This document shows, one piece after another, positions 55,958 through 64,000 of a stretch of 64,000 nt of DNA (positions are counted from its first letter, which is position 1; each line of letters begins with the position of its first letter). The translations under genes were made by a program, and so were the position numbers. The notes beneath the pieces are model-generated. The model was not told where the DNA came from and searched no databases. It saw only the letters and a list, made by a program, of their open reading frames with translations. Origin of the DNA: Pleurodeles waltl (lineage: Eukaryota; Chordata; Amphibia; Caudata; Salamandridae); the NCBI RefSeq assembly GCF_031143425.1, contig NC_090444.1, forward strand, positions 1,308,401,324 to 1,308,465,323, in the 5' to 3' direction.

Positions 55958-58951
55958 TGTAGGAGGCTGGCCTGGTTTGTAGTGAGTACCAAGGGATACT
56001 CACACTCTGCACCAGGTGCAGGTATCCCTTATTAGTGTAGAAGAGGTGTCTAGCAGCTTTGGCTGATAGAAAAGGGAGCTTAGCAGAGCAGCTTAGGCTG
56101 AACTAGGAGACATGCAAAGCTCCCACTATACCACTGGTGTCATATGCACAATATCATAAGAAAACACAATACACAGATATACTAAAAATAAAGGTACTTT
56201 ATTTTTATGACAATATGCCAAAAGTATCTCAGTGAGTACCCTCAGTATGAGGATAGCAAATATACACAAGATATATGTACACAATACCAAAAATATGCAG
56301 TAATAGCAATAGAAAGCAATGCAAGCAATGTACAGTCACAATAGATTGCAATGAGAGCACATAGGTATAGGGGCAACACAAACCATATACTCCAAAAGTG
56401 GAATGCGAACCACGAATGGACCCCAAACCTATGTGAGCTTGTAGAGGGTCGCTGGGACTGTAAGAAAACAGTGAGGGTTAGAAAAATAGCCCACCCCAAG
56501 ACCCTGAAAAGTAGGTGTAAAGTGCACCTAAGTTCCCCAAAGAGCACAGACGTCGTGATAGGGGAATTCTGCAAGGAAGACCAATACCAGCAATGCAACA
56601 ACAATGGATTTCCGGACGAGAGTACCTGTGGAATAAGAGGACCAAGTCCAAGAGTCGCGACAAAGTCGAGATTTGGCAGATGCCCAGGAAATGCCAGCTG
56701 AGGGTGCAAAGAAGCTGCCACTGGATGGTAGAAGCTGTGGATTCTGCAAGAACGAAGAGGACTAGGAACTTCCCCTTTGGAGGATGAATGTCCCATGTCA
56801 TGAAGAAGCTTGCAGAGGTGTTCCCACGCAGAAAGACCGCAAACAAGCCTTGCTAGCTGCAAGGGTCGCGGTTAGGGTTTTTGGATGCTGCTGTGGCCCA
56901 GGAGAGACCAGGATGTCGCCAATTGCGTGAGGAGACAGAGGGGGCGCCCAGCAAGACAAGGAGCCCTCTCAGAAGCAGGCAGCACCTGCAGAAGTGCCGG
57001 AACAGGCACTACGAAGAAGAGTGAACCGGAGCTCACCCGAAGTCACAAAAGAAGGTCCCACGACACCGGAGGACAACTCAGGAGGTCGTGCACTGCAGGT
57101 TAGAGTGTCGGGGACCCAGGCTTGGCTGTGCACAAAGGAAATCCTGTGCACAGGAGCCAGAGCAGCTGCAAATCACGCAGTACCCAGCAATGCAGTCTAG
57201 CGTGGTGAGGCAAGGACTTACCTCCACCAAACTTGGACTGAAGAGTCACTGGACTGTGGGAGTCACTTGGACAGAGTTGCTGAGTTCCAGGGGCCACGCT
57301 CGTCGTGCTGAGAGGGGACCCAGAGGACCGATGATGCAGTCTTTTGGTGCCTGCGGTTGCAGGGGGAAGATTCCGTCGACCCACGGGAGATTTCCTCGGA
57401 GCTTCTAGTGTAGAGAGGAGGCAGACTACCCCCACAGCATGCACCACCAGGAAAACAGTCGAGAAGGCGGCCGGATCAGCGATACAAGGTTGCAGTAGTC
57501 GTCTTTGCTACTTTGTTGCGGTTTTGCAGGCGTCCAGAGCAGTCAGCGGTCGATTCCTTGGCAGAAGGTGGAGAGAGAGATGCAGAGGAACTCTGATGAG
57601 CTCTTGCATTCGTTATCTAAAGAATTGCCCAAAGCAGAGACCCTAAATAGCCAGAAAAGGGGGTTTGGCTACTTAGGAAGGAGGATAGGCTAGCAACACA
57701 GGTAAGAGCCTATCAGAAGGAGTCTCTGACGTCACCTGCTGGCACTGGCCACTCAGAGCAGTCCAGTGTGCCAGCAGCACCTCTGTTTCCAAGATGGCAG
57801 AGGTCTGGAGCACACTGGAAGAGCTCTGGGCACCTCCCAGGGGAGGTGCAGGTCAGGGGAGTGGTCACTCCCCTTTCCTTTGTCCAGTTTCACGCTAGAG
57901 CAGGGCTGGGTGATCCCTGAACCGGTGCAGACTGGCTTATGCAGAGATGGGCACCATCTGTGCCCATCAAAGCATTTCCAGAGGCTGGGGGAAGCTACTC
58001 CTCCCCAGCCCTGACACCCTTTTTCCAAAGGGAGAGGGTGTAACACCCTCTCTCTGAGGAAGTCCTTTGTTCTGCCTTCCTGGGCCAAGCCTGGCTGGAC
58101 CCCAGGAGGGCAGAAACCTGTCTGAGGGGTTGGCAGCAGCAGCAGCTGCATTGAAACCCCGGGAAAGGTAGTTTGGCAGTACCCGGGTCTGTGCTAGAGA
58201 CTCGGGGGTTCATGGAATTGTCTCCACAATGCCAGAATGGCATTGGGGTGACAATTCCATGATCTTAGACATGTTACATGGCCATGTTCGGAGTTACCAT
58301 TGTGACGCTGTACATAGGTAGTGAACTATGTATAGTGCACGCGTGTAATGGTGTCCCCGCACTCACAAAGTCCGGGGAATTTGCCCTGAACAATGTGGGG
58401 CACCTTGGCTAGTGCCAGGGTGCCCACACACTAAGTAACTTAGCACCCAACCTTTACTAAGTAAAGGTTAGACATAGAGGTGACTTATAAGTTACTTAAG
58501 TGCAGTGGTAAATGGCTGTGAAATAACGTGGACGTTATTTCACTCAGGCTGCAGTGGCAGGCCTGTGTAAGAATTGTCAGAGCTCCCTATGTGTGGCAAA
58601 AGAAATGCTGCAGCCCATAGGGATCTCCTGGAACCCCCAATACCCTGGGTACCTCAGTACCATATACTAGGGAATTATAAGGGTGTTCCAGTATGCCAAT
58701 GTGAATTGGTGAAATTGGTCACTAGCCTGTTAGTGACAATTTGGAAAGCAAAGAGAGAGCATAACCACTGAGGTTCTGGTTAGCAGAGCCTCAGTGAGAC
58801 AGTTAGTCATCACACAGGGAACACATACAGGGCACACTTATGAACACTGGGGGCCCTGGCTGGCAGGGTCCCAGTGACACATACAACTAAAACAACATAT
58901 ATACAGTGAAATATGGGGGTAACATGCCAGGCAAGATGGTACTTTCCTACA
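55958..58951 (-). repeat. Gmr1-like 5' LTR (element orientation minus)
   Basis: 2994 bp, with the same termini as the left LTR. A minus-strand AATAAA lies at 56203-56198. Contains two segments absent from the other LTR: AATGCCAGAATGGCATT near 58228-58244, and one holding TACATAG...CTATGTA near 58312-58333. Confidence 0.93.
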
Positions 58952-58956
58952 TCGGG
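58952..58956. repeat. Target-site duplication, right (TCGGG)
   Basis: Identical to 47781-47785. Confidence 0.95.
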
Positions 58957-59389
58957 TACTTGTGTTTTTTTAATATATATATATTTATATTTTAAATCAT
59001 GTAGCTCAGACTAAAGTATTCAAGTTAGGTTTCTTATGAACAATTTGACTTGGTTCCCTTACATAATCATTCAAATATGCAGGCGGTTTTCTTTCTCTCA
59101 CTATCCTGCCTTCCCTTCTATTACCACCCCTCTCCCGTAACCACTTGATCACTCTCACCTCCTCTTACATTACTACCTGGAGGCAACAAAATGTGAGGGT
59201 TATCAATAGATTCACCTACTACCTCCTCAGTCAACATGAAACCCATACACCCCCCCTGAACAAAAGTGCACCAAAGACCTTGGGTCAGGTTCACTGTATA
59301 AAAAGAACTACAAAAGAAGATATGTTATTGGGACTAGAACGGTCCCTCATATCGTTATCAGACGTAACATTCTTAAAGAATTCTTAAAG
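58957..59389. other. Flank of the LTR element, no gene seen
   Basis: AT-rich with a TATATA stretch at 58971-58990. No supported feature. Confidence 0.4.
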
Positions 59390-61712
59390 AATTGGGCCTC
59401 TAATTAGGTCTGCTATCAACCCAAATCTTTTTTTTTTAAATTAAAAATATATCTCTGCCCATCTATCGGTTTGCTTCACTGTGACTGGACCTACATGCAG
59501 AACTCGATCCTACTCAGCACCTGGATATACTCACATGTGATAAGTTCCATGTTCTACAAATTCATGTTACATTACATTACAATAATCACAATCTGCTCTT
59601 TCACAAGGAGCATACCGGCACACAAAGTAGTTTTGTTCAGTGTCCGGAACTACTGTGGAAATGTGTCCTTATTTGGTCTTTTATAGTTTAATTTATAAGG
59701 GGACGCGTTGGTGGTTCGAAAGCTTGGAGTAATTCCACCATAAGTCATAAATTCACTGTAAGAACAACATCTGAATCAATAAACATCATCAAATACTTTG
59801 GAAACTATAATCTTTACACACCATGACCTATGTGGCTATGAATAACAACACCTTTTAGTAAGGTTACAAAGTTTATTTCTCTAGACTAACTGCTAATATC
59901 ACATAGATTAATCTCAAAACCAAATGATTAACATACATGAATAACACTGGTTGACCAAATCTTCAAAAGAATCTCAATTTAACTAAAGCATTTGCCACTA
60001 AGCATTCAAGAGTTGCAGTACATTTTTCTTTTTTTTTTAAAACTGTGCAATAGGAATAACATACACCTAGATTCAACAGGTGAACAACATCAATTCTTTG
60101 TTAATTGCGATTGGTTAACATTTCCAGGGCTCCCTAACTAACCTGATAAGAATAGCATGTTTGGATTTCATGCAAAACAATTTAGTCAAAGTTAATTTGG
60201 AAAACATCTATCAAATATCAGTTGGTACCTAAAAGCAAAACCTAGAACAAGAACATTTTATTATACCTCTCCTCAGTATGGATCAGCAAACTGCGATGAG
60301 CAATGAAAGGGAATAGCTTAGAGAACTCTAAGCTGCCTGAACCATTTAAGCAAAATATCTAAGGGATCAGCATTCACCATTAACAATAAAACAGTAAAGT
60401 CAAAGTTAGATATAAAGTCATCAGGAACTCTTCAGCTCCACAAAACAGAACCTCTACGGGAAAAATCAGAATAGAAAAGTGCCACCTCTCTCCCGTGTAG
60501 TCGGGCTCAGTTAGAATTTCCTAAAAACTCCCCATGTCATTTGGTCAGAAAATCGTAAGTTTACAGTTATAACTAAATTGGCTCCTCTTCTCCTGCTCCC
60601 ATCATCAGAAACTTCAGGTAACTTTCTTGTTGCAATCCGTACTCCAGTCAGTGCATTCTTTGTTGGTTCCTGGGAACATCGCTGTCTCATGCATCAAACT
60701 TTACAAAGTTGCAATTCCTAATACAATACATTCTAGCAAGCAGTTCTCATGAGAAAGTTAAAGACTTCTGCTAAATGTTTGGTCAGCATGGTGCAAACAA
60801 TAAATGCATTAATTTCTCTGGACATACCTTCCCATGATTTTATTAAACATTGCAGCTTAATAGGAAGTTTTGCAGACTAGGGCCAAACCTCACTAACTTA
60901 AGGCCTATGGTTAATAAATATATCTATAAAGTAAAATCATTAATGTAACAGACTACTACAATTTCCTCTACATGAGCACTTTAACTATAACTAATAATAA
61001 TATGCATTCATGAAGAGCATTACGCATTTATGGTGACCACACAAGTGGACACATTTTCCAAGTTGCACATTATTTTTCTCTATTATCCTAATTCTTAACC
61101 CATAGTAAATAAAATCATTAGTAATAAATTCAGCATTCACAATTGCGACCCAAAAATATTTTTGCTTTTTGCTAATTTGTTACAATGTCGAGGACCCAGC
61201 AGCTCCCACAACAATAAAGTTTTACAAAAGCCATGTCAAAACAGACATGCATTGACAAAACCAAAAGACTGACCACCAATGTTGGGGACCTATTTGGCTT
61301 TGCCAGTGCTTGTTTATACTCATGTTTCCCATAATCTTGTTGAACTGTTTACACTGACTTTCCATTATTAATATTCTTTGCATGCATAAACACATTTTAC
61401 TAAATTATGCTTCAAAGACATGGTACCTAAGTTTCATTGTAGTTTACCAAAACATTTTTTTTCCTATTTGAATTCTTTGTGAACATTTTATTTTGAAAGC
61501 AAAAAATCATCAATCTTTCTTTCAAGCTTCTACAAAAAATTGTATTTAATCAGAGAGCATTCTGGGAGCATTATACATAGCCTATTTTAAGCTTTGCAAC
61601 ATGTGTATATGTTTTTTTCTTTTTACTCAAACCACTGTCAGTAGTGCAGTCTGAGCTTACAACATTTATTCAGAACGCTCACCCTAATAATAAATGCTTT
61701 GCATTAATGAAC
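59390..61712 (+). mobile_element. hAT-like family, copy C (interrupted, ends lost)
   Basis: 59395-59685 resembles 24150-24310 of copy A (CTAATTAGGTCTG, then CTTTCACAAGGAGCAT and GCACACAAAGTAGTTTTG). 61165-61712 resembles 24480-24955 (GCCATGTCAAAAC, GGCTTTGCCAGTGCTTG, CACTGTCAGTAGT, CATTAATGAACC). The 59690-61160 part has no counterpart in copy A: it is either an insertion or sequence deleted from the other copies. The right end is cut at 61712 by the next element. Terminal repeats were not found. Confidence 0.55.
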
Positions 61713-64000
61713 CTTGTTGGAAATGGCCCTTTTTGCAGGGTTATCCCCAAACTTTTTGCCTTCTTCCTCCTATTTTTTCAGGTCTGTTTTTGCTGGTTTA
61801 TTGTCTCTGCACACTTTACCACTGCTAATCAGTGCTAAAGTGCAACTGCTCCCCATAGAAATTGTACTGTTGATTGATTTATCCATGATTGGCATATTTG
61901 ATTTACTGGTAAGTCCCTAGTAAAGTGCACTAGAGGTGCCCAGGGCCTGTAAATCAAATGCTACTAGTGGGCCTACAGCACTGGTTGTGCCACCCACATA
62001 AGTAGCTCTGTAATCATGTCTCAGACCTGCCACTGCAGTGTATGTGTGTGCAGTTTTGACTGTAACTTCGACTTGGCAAGTGTACACACTTGCCAGGCCT
62101 AAACTTTCCCTTTTCTTACATGTAAGGCACCCCTAAAGTAGGCCCTAGGGGCAGGGTGCAGTGTATGGTTAAGGTAGGACATACAGTAATGTGTTTATAT
62201 GTCCTGACAGTGAAATATTGCTAAATTCGTTTTTCACTGTTGCTAGGCCTGTCCTTCTCATGGGTTAACATGGGGGCTACCTTTAAATCTGATTAAAGTG
62301 TAGATTCCCTTTGGGAGCGGATGGACATGTGGAGTTTGGGGTCTCTGAGCTCACAATTTAATAATACATATTTTAGTAAAGTTGATTTTAAGATTGTGCG
62401 TTTGAAAATGCCACTTTTAGAAAAGTAGGCATTTTCTTGCTTAATCCATTCTGTGACTCTGCCTGTTTGTGATTTCCCTGTCTGGGTCAATTTGACAGTT
62501 GGGCTGTTCACACCTCTCCTCTAGACAGTGACACAAAGGGGGCTGGGGTGTAGCCTGCATATCTTGATTAGCCATCTGTGCTGGAGGGGAGGGGAAGAGT
62601 GCTCACTCACACCTGAAATGACTGTGCCTGCCCTCACACAATGCCGTCTCCGACCCCCTGGTGAGTGTCTGGGGCCTGGCCTGGACAAGGAAGGATCTTG
62701 CAAACACTTAAGACTTTACTTAGGAGTTTGCAAACTTCAAAGGCAGAACTGGGTATAAGAAGCAGACCCAAAACCCCAGACTTTTAGAATCTTTCTGGAA
62801 TCCAGAGGAACCTCTGCCCAGGAGAAGAGCTGAAGGAGGAGTACTGTCCCTTTGCTGTGCTGCTTTGCTGGACTGGCCTGCAGTTGCTGCTTCTGCCTGA
62901 AAAGAGTGCAAAAGGTGAACTTTGCTGTGTGTCCTTATAAGGAAATGGCTCCCTGTTGCAGTTACCCCCCACTTTTTGCCTGATACTGATGCTGACTTGA
63001 CTGAGAAGTGTGCTGGGACCCTGCTAACCAGGCCCCAGCACCAGTGTTCTTTCACCTAAAAATGTACCATTGTCTCCACAATTGGCACAACCCTGGCACC
63101 CAGGTAAGTCCCTTGTAACTGGTACCCCTGGTACCAAGGGCCCTGATGCCAGGGAAGGTCTCTAAGGGCTGCAGCATGTCTTATGCCACCCTAGGGACCC
63201 CTCACTCAGCACAGACACACTGCTTGCCAGCTTGTGTGTGCTGGTGGGGAGAAAATGACTAAGGCGACATGGCACTCCCCTCAGGGTGCCATGCCAACCT
63301 CACACTGCCTGTGGCATAGGTAAGTCACCCCTCTAGCAGGCCTTACAGCCCTAAGGCAGGGTGCACTATACCACAGGTGAGGGCATAGGGCCATGAGCAC
63401 TATGCCCCTACAGTGTCTAAGAAAAACCTTAGACATTGTAAGTGCAGGGTAGCCATAAGAGTATATGGTCTGGGGGTCTGTCAAAAACGAACTCCACAGC
63501 TCCATAATGGCTACACTGAATACTGGGAAGTTTGGTATCAAACTTCTCAGAATAATAAACCCACACTGATGCCAGTGTTGGATTTATTAAAAAATGCACA
63601 CAGAGGGCATCTTAGAGATGCCCCCTGTATTTTACCCAATTGTTCAGTGCAGGACTGACTGGTCTGTGCCAGCCTGCTGCTGAGTTTCTGACCCCATGTG
63701 GTGAGGGCCTTTGTGCTCTCTGGGGACAGAAACAAAAGCCTGCTCTGGGTGGAGGTGCTTCACACCTCCCCCCTGCAGGAACTGTAACACCTAGCAGTGA
63801 GCCTCAAAGGCTCAGGCTTCGTGTTACAATGCCCCAGGGCACTCCAGCTAGTGGAGATGCCCGCCCCCCTGGACACAGCCCCCACTTTTGGAGGCAAGTC
63901 CAGGAGAGATAACGAGAAAAACAAGGAGGAGTCACTGGCCAGTCAGGACAGCCCCTAAGGTGTCCTGAGCTGAGGTGACTCTAACTTTTAGAAATCCTCC
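61713..64000 (+). mobile_element. LTR-type repeat fragments (two related pieces), runs off the window
   Basis: Begins TGTTGGAAATGGCC abruptly after the hAT-like sequence, as an LTR would. It contains a TATA-like GGTATAAGA at 62752-62760. A second, related piece starts near 62940 (GGAAATGGCTCCCTGTTGCA, then ACTTTTTGCC as in the first), in direct orientation. No protein-coding domain is seen. Assignment as an LTR rests on the TG start and TATA position and is tentative; the far end is outside the window. Confidence 0.45.

Larger units (their letters stand above)
47786..58951 (-). mobile_element. Gmr1-like Ty3/gypsy LTR retrotransposon (complete, defective)
   Basis: An 11.17 kb element with ~2.95 kb and ~2.99 kb LTRs starting TGTAG and ending CCTACA, flanked by the 5-bp target duplication TCGGG (47781-47785 and 58952-58956). 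Coding is on minus: gag, protease, integrase, reverse transcriptase, RNase H. Having integrase before RT is the copia-like order, which within Ty3/gypsy is the hallmark of the Gmr1-like group known from deuterostomes. LTRs differ at only a few percent by eye, so insertion is fairly recent, yet gag-protease-integrase N-terminus carries several breaks. Confidence 0.92.

Noticed and set aside
56242..56862. 206-codon minus frame inside the right LTR
   Set aside because: The equivalent frame in the left LTR (48277-48690) is shorter because of stops; it lies in non-coding LTR sequence.
1..64000. CRISPR arrays, rRNA, tRNA, bacterial operons or riboswitches
   Set aside because: None seen. The repeats are microsatellites, tandem arrays or transposons, and the composition is vertebrate nuclear.

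Overview
The window looks like a piece of a very large, transposon-rich vertebrate genome, most likely a salamander or newt. Three large full-length DIRS retrotransposons, a Gmr1-like Ty3/gypsy element with ~3 kb LTRs, hAT-like and TTAA-flanked DNA elements and several LINE relics fill most of it. The caudate assignment is inferred from this repeat mix; no species marker was tested. No bacterial genes, CRISPR arrays, rRNA or tRNA genes were seen.

One host gene is recognisable. The minus strand at 8953-9053 carries the first coding exon of PNISR (PNN-interacting serine/arginine-rich protein), with a clean splice acceptor and a GTAAGT donor. A CpG-rich stretch at about 46.0-46.65 kb has ETS-like and YY1-like motifs and a minus-strand GTAGGT donor. 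It is the best candidate for the PNISR promoter and non-coding exon 1. On that reading, 9.05-46.38 kb is a ~37 kb intron 1, 1-8952 is part of intron 2, and 46.65-64 kb is upstream flank.

Layout. 0.43-6.46 kb: DIRS copy 1. 8.95-9.05: PNISR exon. 9.4-13.7: ~2.1 kb tandem duplication with GT/GA-rich blocks and a conserved hairpin. 17.65-23.42: DIRS copy 2. 23.48-25.16 and 27.54-28.36: two oppositely oriented copies of a hAT-like element, one holding a 134-bp nested MITE. Between them are decayed LINE and gypsy RT fragments. 28.68-39.13: a TTAA-flanked, piggyBac-like non-autonomous element containing a palindrome cluster, a LINE fragment and DIRS copy 3 (32.76-38.76). 40.3-45.4: decayed L1-like and CR1/L2-like LINEs. 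46.0-46.65: promoter candidate. 47.79-58.95: Gmr1-like LTR retrotransposon with a TCGGG target duplication. 59.4-61.7: a third copy of the hAT-like family. 61.7-64.0: fragments of another LTR family.

All three DIRS copies and the Gmr1-like element lie on the minus strand, the same strand as PNISR. Each DIRS copy has inverted terminal repeats, an internal complementary region joining reverse complements of both tips, and gag, RT-RNase H-methyltransferase-like and tyrosine recombinase frames. Each copy is broken in a different place. A diagnostic base co-varies among left terminus, internal region and right terminus within each copy, as expected if the internal region templates the termini at each replication cycle. 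The Gmr1-like element has integrase upstream of reverse transcriptase, reversed from ordinary Ty3/gypsy, and a SCAN-like capsid.
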